The position numbers were made by a program, and so were the translations under genes. The notes below the pieces were generated by a model that made no database searches, was not told the origin of the DNA, and saw nothing but the letters and a program-made list of their open reading frames with translations. A stretch of 6,357 nucleotides of DNA from Acidobacteriota bacterium (lineage in GTDB: Bacteria > Acidobacteriota > UBA6911 > RPQK01 > JADFOI01). The stretch lies in NCBI GenBank assembly GCA_029942065.1, contig JAPYTY010000127.1, positions 1 to 6,357 of the forward strand, written 5' to 3'. Numbering within the stretch: the stretch's first letter is position 1; each line of letters starts with the position of its first letter. This document shows positions 1-5,234 of this stretch, in pieces.

Positions 1-1576
1 GATTGGGGCTCACCATGGTTTCCTCGTTGTCACGGCTGACCCGGACCACCGGCATCCCACTCAGAGCAGCAATCTCCAGAGCCTTTTCCAGGGGCTCATG
101 AACGGTTCCGGAAATACCCTCGGCCACGAAGCCGGAAAGGGGTCGGTCCCGAAGGTTCTTTTCAATGCGAGCAAAGACCTCCACTTCCTCATCGGCTCTG
201 GAGAGAGCATCATCCTTCACATAACGGTTGTATTTCACCATCACCACCTTGGGGATCGCGTCTCCCAGGAGCCATCCATCCCCGTCCTTGACCCTGACGG
301 TGACGTTTTCTATTTTTCCCGAGCCTCTTCTCACGCCTGGAACCGTGGAAGGGATCCGGTTCAGGTTGACGGCGGAATTCCAGGTGTGACGGGTGGTGGG
401 CTGAAACCAGATGGTCACGGGAGGCCCGATGGTGCCCAGGATACCACCGTGTCCGCCAATCGGTCCGTAGCCTCCGGGTCGTGCATCTCTTTTCTCCACC
501 TGACGAGAGGCAAAGATTTGCTCGTCCTGGAGCAGGACGGCCCCATAGTGGTCCTTTCCTGCATCGTCTTCCCATATCCCGGAGAGGATGTAATTGACCG
601 AGTCCAGGATGTTTTGATCGCCGTCGTTTCCCAGGGTCCCATGGGCTCGCTGAGAGGCATTCCCTGAGATGGGGAGGGTCGTATCGATCAGCAGATTCAA
701 CCAGTAAGCGGTTTCGGCAACATTGTAGCTGCCCTCCAGCCAGATGGCGCCGGCGTATTCACCGCTATCGAGAGCCTGCTGGACAGTGTTGGTGGCCCTG
801 GCCAGATCCTCCATGCGAGGATCCCGCCGGTAGGGTGTATAGGGGAAGAAACCCTCTCCCAGGGACTCGGGTGGGATATCACCCTCTCCAATGTCCGTTC
901 TGGCCTGGTGAGACAAGCCCTTGGTGTATCCGCCCGGAGGAACGGCCCGGTAAAAGTCGAAACTGGCCCTGGAGCTCAACCCGCTTGCCGTTCCCGAACC
1001 ATTCCTTCCACCGAGTCCCCGGTCGATCTCCTCAAAGAGTCGCGAAGCATCCGGGTAGAAGGTTTGCCGGCATTTCTCAAAGGGAGCACCGGGAGAGGTG
1101 CAACCCCCATCCCAGGCACTGCCGTCGGCCTGAAGCGCCATATAGGGCAAAAGATAAAGTCCGTCTTCGGGGTTCAGGGTGACGCGATAAACGGCCCTGT
1201 CCCCAGGACTTTGTCGGGTTGAGAGGAAAGTTCCCTGGGAATCGACATAGCCGTCCGGCGGGCCGTACAGTTCGGCTACATCCGTTTCCAGAGGATGCCC
1301 GCTGAACTGCTCGATCAGTACTTCCACGGGTGCTGCAAGGCGCTGAGGCACCAGGTGGTCAAAAGCGATGGGACTCCCATCGGAATTGGTTCGAAGAGGG
1401 AGACCCCTGGCGGCTCTGGCTTTGTTGCTGGTTACCAGAGGGATGGTGTTGTGAACGGTGGCGGTACCTCCCGAGAAGACCGCAATTTTAGGTTTATTCT
1501 GGGCGGTGGCCGTCTGGGAGACGGTCAACCCGAATAACAAGGAAAGGGTGAACATTGCGACAAGCTTGTTTTTCAA
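1..1576 (-). CDS. Secreted asparaginase/glutaminase-fold protein with large insertion (C-terminus outside window)
   Basis: A reading frame of 525 codons stays open from a TTG start to the window edge. TTG is chosen because AGGAGGAG lies 4 bases upstream and the next residues form a Sec signal peptide: Lys2 and Lys4, a hydrophobic core at about 5-19, and an ATA cleavage motif at 23-25. The mature part follows the L-asparaginase order. The nucleophile loop is SGGTA (Thr38), aligned with TGGTI. The EGSYNVAETAYWLNL segment (281-295) aligns with HGTDTMEETAYFLDL. A DGDQNILDSV segment (318-327) follows, then VEKRDA with Lys362 in the place of the catalytic Lys, and GILGTI (378-383). The C-terminal domain has GFVAEGISGTVHEPL (482-496) and MPVVRVSR (508-515). 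Oddities are the Thr-Asp pair reading Ser283-Tyr284, and 245 residues between Thr38 and Ser283 where about 77 is usual. The insert contains Cys159 and Cys169, possibly a disulfide. The fold is fairly sure. L-asparaginase activity is doubtful. Perhaps 50-100 residues are missing. Confidence 0.8.
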   Translation of the reverse strand, partial: MKNKLVAMFTLSLLFGLTVSQTATAQNKPKIAVFSGGTATVHNTIPLVTSNKARAARGLPLRTNSDGSPIAFDHLVPQRLAAPVEVLIEQFSGHPLETDVAELYGPPDGYVDSQGTFLSTRQSPGDRAVYRVTLNPEDGLYLLPYMALQADGSAWDGGCTSPGAPFEKCRQTFYPDASRLFEEIDRGLGGRNGSGTASGLSSRASFDFYRAVPPGGYTKGLSHQARTDIGEGDIPPESLGEGFFPYTPYRRDPRMEDLARATNTVQQALDSGEYAGAIWLEGSYNVAETAYWLNLLIDTTLPISGNASQRAHGTLGNDGDQNILDSVNYILSGIWEDDAGKDHYGAVLLQDEQIFASRQVEKRDARPGGYGPIGGHGGILGTIGPPVTIWFQPTTRHTWNSAVNLNRIPSTVPGVRRGSGKIENVTVRVKDGDGWLLGDAIPKVVMVKYNRYVKDDALSRADEEVEVFARIEKNLRDRPLSGFVAEGISGTVHEPLEKALEIAALSGMPVVRVSRDNEETMVSPN

Positions 1577-2097
1577 GATACTCCTCCTCTGTTTTCAAAA
1601 TCCGGGCTAAGGATCATTTTTTCTTTCCAGACGCCGAATAGACGTCTCAGGAGAACCAGTTGCCCCAGATGATAGGCATTGTGGTCGGCAATCAGCAAAG
1701 CTTCCCTCAGGACCGTCTGTCCGGTGCCGTGGGGAATCGGGGCGTGGAGATCGGTGGCGGGATCTGCGACCAGATCAGCCATGGCCTGGAGATCCTCCTG
1801 GAAGGAATCGAGACTCGTGTTCCAGGCACCCTCCTCAGGGGGTTCCGAACTCGCCGGCCAGTAGCCCTCCGGAAACCGGGGGGAGACATGCTGGGGATCT
1901 CGGCTGAACTCCAGAATATCCCACTGGGCGATTCGCAGGTGTTCGAGCAGTTCCCAGGCCGAGTAGGGGATGCCTTCCGTCTTTTTCCCCTGAAGTTCTC
2001 CCGGAAATTCAGCCAGGACCTTTTCACAGTTGACATGGGCCTGGCGCCCCTTCAGGAGGTTCACAAGATGGTCGCGGACCGACTGGTCGTTGCTCAC
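1573..2097 (-). CDS. DinB-like putative metalloprotein
   Basis: This is a 174-residue cytoplasmic protein with no signal peptide, close to the usual 150-175 residues of the DinB / YfiT-type four-helix-bundle superfamily. These proteins usually bind a divalent metal through three histidines, and some are thiol-dependent transferases. The likely ligands are present: His53 in LLEHLRIAQW, and His139 and His143 in the family-typical C-terminal helix DHNAYHLGQLVLLRR. The PEGYWP segment (76-81) and the AW-(N)-x-S-L stretch (91-96) also fit the family. The start is GTG and its first bases overlap the upstream hydrolase stop (GTGA), with GGAG a few bases upstream. The stop overlaps the next TTG start (TTGA), so the gene is coupled on both sides. 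The substrate cannot be read from the sequence. Family assignment is fairly sure, function unknown. It is not the E. coli DNA polymerase IV that shares the name. Confidence 0.85.
   Translation of the reverse strand: MSNDQSVRDHLVNLLKGRQAHVNCEKVLAEFPGELQGKKTEGIPYSAWELLEHLRIAQWDILEFSRDPQHVSPRFPEGYWPASSEPPEEGAWNTSLDSFQEDLQAMADLVADPATDLHAPIPHGTGQTVLREALLIADHNAYHLGQLVLLRRLFGVWKEKMILSPDFENRGGVS
1581..1588 (-). promoter_or_regulatory. Ribosome binding site AGGAGGAG for the asparaginase-like gene
   Basis: AGGAGGAG sits 4 bases before the TTG at 1576-1574 (6-7 bases if the core is taken as AGGAGG). It lies inside the last codons of the DinB-like gene. This site decides in favour of the TTG start over the in-frame ATG at residue 8, which would remove the charged n-region of the signal peptide. 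Its strength probably compensates for the weak start codon. Confidence 0.8.
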
Positions 2098-2876
2098 AGT
2101 TTCTCCAGGAAGCCGGCGATCAGTCCCCCGACCTGCCGGGGTGCTTCGACCGGCGTCATGTGTCGTAAACCCTCCAGAACATGAAGCTCTGAATTTCGGA
2201 TGTTCTGGTGAAGATATTCGGCCATGGCAGGTGGGGTTGCCGGGTCTTCGGCCCCCACCATCACAAGGGTAGGACAGCTGATCCGCTCGAGGCCGTCGCG
2301 TCCGTCAAAACTGCCCAGGGCGCGGCAGGCGGCCGCATAGGATGACGCATCGCCGGTGGTCAGGATATCACTGATTCTTCGCAATTCCTGGGGTTGAGCC
2401 TCCGGGTAGCCATCGCTGAACCAGCGCGGCAGGTTAAAGGGGATCACCGGGTCCAGGCCCTTGGTTTCAGCCTTGACGGCACGCTGCTCCCAGGCTTCAA
2501 CGGCACCCTCTCCATACCAGGCGGTGGTGTCGGCCAGAATCAAACCGTCCACCTTGTCAGGATATGCCGCAGCATAGGCAATCGCCGTGTTGCCTCCCAT
2601 GGACAGACCGGCGATCACGGCTTGATCCTGGCCCAGGGATTCGATGAGGGCACGCAGGTCGGTTGCCAGGTCCTGGACACTCCAGCCGGTGGCGGGTCTT
2701 TGGGAATTGCCATGACCGCGGGCGTCCCAGGTGAGAACCTGACCATGAGGGTCCAGTTCGGGCCGGATGAAATCAAAAATGGCGCCGCTCATTCCCAGTG
2801 AATGGGCGAAGGCGATAAGGCGTCCCGATCCACCGAGTTGATAGTCAAGGGTAATACCATTGATCTCAGCTTTCAT
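2094..2876 (-). CDS. Alpha/beta hydrolase (3-oxoadipate enol-lactonase-like / esterase)
   Basis: A complete 260-residue alpha/beta hydrolase of normal length with no signal peptide, so probably cytoplasmic. The oxyanion loop is HSLGMS (25-30). The strand-4 motif is WDARGHGNSQRP (50-61). The nucleophile elbow is GLSMGG with Ser92. The acid is Asp211 in VGAEDPATPP and the base is His239 in GLRHMTPVEAP, giving an intact Ser-Asp-His triad. The DARGHGxS and GLSMGG motifs plus the length resemble PcaD-type 3-oxoadipate enol-lactonases, but no other aromatic-degradation gene is nearby, so the substrate is open and a small ester or lactone is all that can be inferred. The ATG start is set by AGGAGG six bases upstream. 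It lies 75 bases after the NodB-like gene, and its stop overlaps the DinB-like start by four bases. That 75-base gap has only a 4-bp-stem hairpin (2930-2942) and no good terminator, so cotranscription with the upstream gene is likely. Confidence 0.9.
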   Translation of the reverse strand: MKAEINGITLDYQLGGSGRLIAFAHSLGMSGAIFDFIRPELDPHGQVLTWDARGHGNSQRPATGWSVQDLATDLRALIESLGQDQAVIAGLSMGGNTAIAYAAAYPDKVDGLILADTTAWYGEGAVEAWEQRAVKAETKGLDPVIPFNLPRWFSDGYPEAQPQELRRISDILTTGDASSYAAACRALGSFDGRDGLERISCPTLVMVGAEDPATPPAMAEYLHQNIRNSELHVLEGLRHMTPVEAPRQVGGLIAGFLEKL

Positions 2877-2882
2877 GAACTG

Positions 2883-2888
2883 CCTCCT
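2883..2888 (-). promoter_or_regulatory. Ribosome binding site AGGAGG for the alpha/beta hydrolase
   Basis: A perfect AGGAGG lies six bases upstream of the ATG at 2876. It confirms the hydrolase start and suggests strong independent initiation despite the 75-base gap from the preceding gene. Confidence 0.85.
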
Positions 2889-2951
2889 GGTAAATCCAAA
2901 GAGTGTGGATGATGTAGGTACTCTATCATGGGCTAAATGCCCTGCACTGCC

Positions 2952-3941
2952 TCATTCTCCCTCCAGGAGTCTCTCCAGATCTCGACGCGTCATCTCCCCG
3001 TGTTCGGGGTCGAAGGGGAGTCCCCGGCTGGCGGCCACACGGTCGATGAAGGATAGACCCAGAGGACCCACATAGGTTTCCTCGGTTTGATAAGCGGGAT
3101 CTGAAAGAGCCTCCTCGAAAGAAATAATCTGGTAGCCCCGATCACGGAGCTGGACAATCAGATCCTCCAGGAACTGGGCGGTTGCCAGGCCGGAGCGAAG
3201 CCACAGAATGTGATTGATGTTCCTTGAGAACACCGCTTCAGATTGGCTTTCGGCATAGTCCAGAGCCTGGGTGATGTGGTCGAGAAAAAGAAGTTTTAAC
3301 TGAGCAAGTTTTTCGGGATCGCCTTCTCTTTCCACATAAAACTGATTAAAACGGTAGTCAGAAGTCTTGACGGTCACGGGGGCGATTTTGTAGTCGGCGT
3401 TGTACAGGGCCTTGGTCACCCGGTTCTTTTTCCGTTCGGTATTGCCCTGATGGAGAAAAGGGAAGCGAATATAGCGATAGTTGAAATCGAAGGCCCGGGA
3501 CAGACGCCGCAGGTAGTTCTGCCCGTCGCCTAGATGCTCGAGAAATTCATCGGCATCCAGTTCATTGAGATCAACATCTGCGTGGGTTTGATTTCCCAGA
3601 ATATGACCCCGTGACGCCCAGTCTTCGATCACCACGAAGTTGGTCAGATCATCGTCGATTTTCTCTCCCACCACGAATCCCGCAGCCTGGATCTGGTGGT
3701 CTTCCAGGGTGCGCAGAATCGTCCTGCTGATTTCCCTCGGTCTCCAGTAGCCCGAAGGTCCAAGACCGGGAAGGTCATCGAAGGTCAAAGCGATCTTGCA
3801 GTCGAGAGTCTGGGCCGGAATCCAGGTGAACAACTGGGAGGATCCCATCCCTGCAAGCAACAGGAAAACGAGGAAGGGGAGAATGATTGGATGAGGTTTT
3901 TTGTAATTATTCAAAGCGAGTAATCCCAATAATGAAATCAT
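2952..3941 (-). CDS. NodB-fold polysaccharide deacetylase-like protein, active-site residues substituted
   Basis: From the ATG at 3941 the protein has 329 residues. An N-terminal hydrophobic stretch (PHPIILPFLVFLLLAGMGSS, about 16-35) is preceded by two lysines, so it is exported or membrane-anchored. The rest is a NodB-homology (carbohydrate esterase 4-like) domain. Motif 1 is TFDDLP (53-58, Asp55/Asp56). The motif 2 region is HILGNQTHADVDL, motif 3 is RFPFLHQG (159-166), and the C-terminal core is LWLRSG (246-251) followed by SDPAYQTEETYVGPLGLS. In the DDLP subfamily I recall motif 2 as NHTxSH and the last motif as LLLHAN. Here both metal-ligand histidines read Gln118 and Asp122, and the catalytic His reads Arg249, so deacetylase activity may be lost. 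The start is uncertain. The frame is open to a TTG at 3974, but a promoter overlaps that segment and puts the RNA start near 3940. A TTG at 3914, with GGGA nine bases upstream, would give a classic signal peptide. Confidence 0.8.
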   Translation of the reverse strand: MISLLGLLALNNYKKPHPIILPFLVFLLLAGMGSSQLFTWIPAQTLDCKIALTFDDLPGLGPSGYWRPREISRTILRTLEDHQIQAAGFVVGEKIDDDLTNFVVIEDWASRGHILGNQTHADVDLNELDADEFLEHLGDGQNYLRRLSRAFDFNYRYIRFPFLHQGNTERKKNRVTKALYNADYKIAPVTVKTSDYRFNQFYVEREGDPEKLAQLKLLFLDHITQALDYAESQSEAVFSRNINHILWLRSGLATAQFLEDLIVQLRDRGYQIISFEEALSDPAYQTEETYVGPLGLSFIDRVAASRGLPFDPEHGEMTRRDLERLLEGE

Positions 3942-3945
3942 GTTG

Positions 3946-3974
3946 ATTGTAATGGTAGTCCCTTGGATTCTCAA
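3946..3974 (-). promoter_or_regulatory. Strong sigma70-like promoter, TTGAGA-17-TACAAT
   Basis: On the minus strand TTGAGA (3974-3969) and TACAAT (3951-3946) each match the sigma70 consensus at five of six positions, with the ideal 17-base spacer. The expected transcription start is about 3938-3940, on or next to the ATG at 3941-3939. The NodB-like gene would then be leaderless or would start further in, at the TTG at 3914. It would drive the NodB-like, hydrolase, DinB-like and asparaginase-like genes. This rests on sequence only. Confidence 0.55.
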
Positions 3975-4001
3975 TAAGGTTATTTACTGAGTCCTCTTGG
4001 G

Positions 4002-4019
4002 GCCCCGAAGGGGCGATGT
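4002..4019 (+). repeat. REP-like hairpin unit, copy 1
   Basis: GCCCCGAAGGGGCGATGT forms a 5-bp hairpin (GCCCC/GGGGC, loop GAA) followed by GATGT. The tail GGGCGATGT recurs in the unit at 4069-4086 and, with one change, on the opposite strand at 4128-4145. Together with the 4027-4046 hairpin it resembles the REP-like palindromic repeats scattered between genes in many environmental bacterial genomes. It lies between the NodB-like and PLP-enzyme genes, in non-coding DNA. Confidence 0.55.
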
Positions 4020-4026
4020 GAAATAG

Positions 4027-4046
4027 CCTGGGGCGTGAGCCCCAGG
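4027..4046. repeat. Perfect 8-bp-stem hairpin next to the REP-like unit
   Basis: CCTGGGGC and GCCCCAGG form a perfect 8-bp stem around a GTGA loop. On neither strand is it followed by a clean T-run (minus strand CTATTT, plus strand TTTGAG), so an intrinsic terminator is not supported. Its spacing after the first unit fits the second half of a two-hairpin REP-like element. Transcription read through from the PLP-enzyme gene would form this hairpin in RNA. Confidence 0.6.
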
Positions 4047-4067
4047 TTTGAGGGTATTGTTAAGAGA

Positions 4068-4146
4068 AGCCCTGTAAGGGCGATGTATCGCGAAAACGGT
4101 TCATGAATGGGGTTGGACAGGTGTTTGACGTCGCCCTTACAGGGCT
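4068..4146. repeat. Inverted pair of REP-like units (19-bp arms, 18/19 match, 41-base spacer)
   Basis: The arm at 4068-4086 and the reverse complement of the arm at 4128-4146 agree at 18 of 19 positions. The difference is GATGT against GACGT. Each arm is itself a small hairpin with GCCC/GGGC stems around TGTAA. Each carries the GGGCGAYGT tail shared with the unit at 4002-4019. The 41-base interior is unique sequence with no open frame. The arrangement is typical of paired REP units (a BIME-like element), which are moved in trans by REP-associated tyrosine transposases elsewhere in a genome. No transposase is present here. Confidence 0.65.
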
Positions 4147-4208
4147 CCGGACAGCATGAATAGGTAACCCGGTGGGCCCTGCCAGACCGGTAAGGAAAAA
4201 ATTATCTT

Positions 4209-4239
4209 CTCTGTGTCTCTGTGTCTCTGTGTCTCTGTG
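4209..4239. repeat. CTCTGTGT tandem repeat, almost four copies
   Basis: The 8-base unit CTCTGTGT is repeated at 4209, 4217, 4225 and 4233 (last copy missing one base), then GGTGAAATT. On the minus strand it reads as ACACAGAG units 15 bases after the PLP-enzyme stop, followed by AAGATAATTTTTT. It is a purine/pyrimidine-biased minisatellite. Translated by accident it gives the peptide TTETQRHRDTE, a familiar spurious ORF peptide seen in many unrelated bacterial genomes. It is not a CRISPR: the units are contiguous and too short. A role in ending the upstream transcript is possible but unsupported. Confidence 0.8.
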
Positions 4240-4254
4240 GTGAAATTCTTCCCG

Positions 4255-5208
4255 CTACATCCAGGCCGACAAGGCTCCCAGGTCCAGATTTCCGCCCGAG
4301 AGGATGATCCCCACCCTGCGACCGGAGACATCCACCTGGTTTTCCAGCAAGGCGGCCAGGGGCACCGCGGCAGACGGTTCGATCACGATCTTCATGCGTT
4401 CCATCACCAGGCGCATGGCTTCGAGTATGCCTTTTTCAGTGGCCAGGGCCATGCCATCCACTAGTTCCCGGATGATGGGAAAGGTTTTATCCCCCAGGCT
4501 GGTTCTTAGCCCATCGGCAATGGTGTTGGCTGTCTCAAGGGGAACTAATTCCCCGGCCTTCCAGGACCGATAGGCATCGTCCGCCTGGGAGGGCTCGGCA
4601 CCGATTACCTGGAGGTCCTTCCGGAGTCCCTTGGCCGCAATCAGGGTTCCACTCAAGAGCCCGCCTCCGCCGGTAGGGACCATGACCATATCCAGATCGG
4701 GGATCTCCTCCAGCAGTTCCAGCACAGCCGTTCCGTGGCCCTCGATCATCCGGAAATCATTGTAGGGGTGAATCAGGGTGGCGCCGGTCTGGAGCTCGAT
4801 TTCACGGGCAGTTTCCTCTCGATCCTGGAGGGTGGGTCGACAGAAGGTGATCTTTCCGCCGTAGGTCCGAACCGCAGCCTGTTTCACGGCCGACGTATTG
4901 GAGGGCATGACGATCGAGGCGGAAACTCCCCGATTCTGGGCAGCCAGCGACAGGGCCGCTCCGTGGTTGCCCGAAGAATGGGTGACTACCCCACCCTCCG
5001 CTTGTGCCGGGTCCAGGCTGAGAACGGCATTGGAGGCGCCGCGTATTTTGAACGCACCCGTCTTTTGGAAGTTCTCACACTTGAAGAACAATCGGGCCCC
5101 GACCCGGTCATTGGTGGCGCTACAGGTTAAAACCGGGGTGCGGTGGATGTAGGGGAGAAGGCGCCGCTCGGCCTGGCGAATGGTTTCCAGGGTTGGAGGT
5201 TGTCCCAT
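4255..5208 (-). CDS. PLP-dependent serine racemase / serine-threonine dehydratase family enzyme
   Basis: A complete 317-residue fold-type II PLP enzyme, cytoplasmic. Family members racemise serine or eliminate ammonia from serine, threonine or 3-hydroxyaspartate to give 2-oxo acids. The PLP lysine is Lys54 in FQKTGAFKIRGA. The substrate loop is SSGNHG (78-83). The phosphate loop is TGGGGLLSG (179-187) and the cofactor-ring motif is SGGN (304-307). Three features point to the serine racemase branch rather than biosynthetic IlvA. Ser79 occupies the place of the second catalytic base. Glu205, Ala209 and Asp211 (GAEPSQADD) match the spacing of the divalent-metal site. The C-terminal ACT domain is absent (about 510 residues in IlvA). 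The ATG start has GAGG eight bases upstream, and it begins 26 bases after the leuB-like stop, so the two are probably cotranscribed. The exact substrate remains open: serine racemase, threonine ammonia-lyase and threo-3-hydroxyaspartate ammonia-lyase share these motifs. Confidence 0.92.
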   Translation of the reverse strand: MGQPPTLETIRQAERRLLPYIHRTPVLTCSATNDRVGARLFFKCENFQKTGAFKIRGASNAVLSLDPAQAEGGVVTHSSGNHGAALSLAAQNRGVSASIVMPSNTSAVKQAAVRTYGGKITFCRPTLQDREETAREIELQTGATLIHPYNDFRMIEGHGTAVLELLEEIPDLDMVMVPTGGGGLLSGTLIAAKGLRKDLQVIGAEPSQADDAYRSWKAGELVPLETANTIADGLRTSLGDKTFPIIRELVDGMALATEKGILEAMRLVMERMKIVIEPSAAVPLAALLENQVDVSGRRVGIILSGGNLDLGALSAWM

Positions 5209-5234
5209 TCCATGCCTCGGTGGTTTAGTCCGGG

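Noticed and set aside
98..667. 189-residue plus-strand open frame
   Set aside because: It lies antisense to the asparaginase-fold gene, has no recognisable domain or ribosome binding site, and the minus-strand frame carries clear family motifs.
1660..2184. 174-residue plus-strand open frame
   Set aside because: It is the antisense shadow of the DinB-like gene and the hydrolase end; its composition is that of a reverse-strand codon shadow and no family is recognisable.
2930..2942. GGGC/GCCC hairpin after the NodB-like stop as a terminator, and a TGATAGAGT extended -10 beside it as a hydrolase promoter
   Set aside because: The stem is only four base pairs with no T-run, and no acceptable -35 element lies at the right distance.
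4027..4046. Intrinsic terminator
   Set aside because: The stem is strong, but neither strand has a following run of Ts; it fits a REP-like element better.
4169..4202. Terminator for the leuB-like/PLP-enzyme unit, using CCGGT/ACCGG and the T-run on the minus strand
   Set aside because: On the minus strand the T-run comes before the stem, not after it, so the order is wrong for an intrinsic terminator.
4209..4239. Possible CRISPR array
   Set aside because: The units are 8 bases, contiguous and without spacers, so it is a simple tandem repeat.
4137..4331. 64-residue minus-strand frame containing TTETQRHRDTE, and its plus-strand counterpart at 4213-4464
   Set aside because: Both are accidental translations of the CTCTGTGT repeat running into the PLP-enzyme gene.
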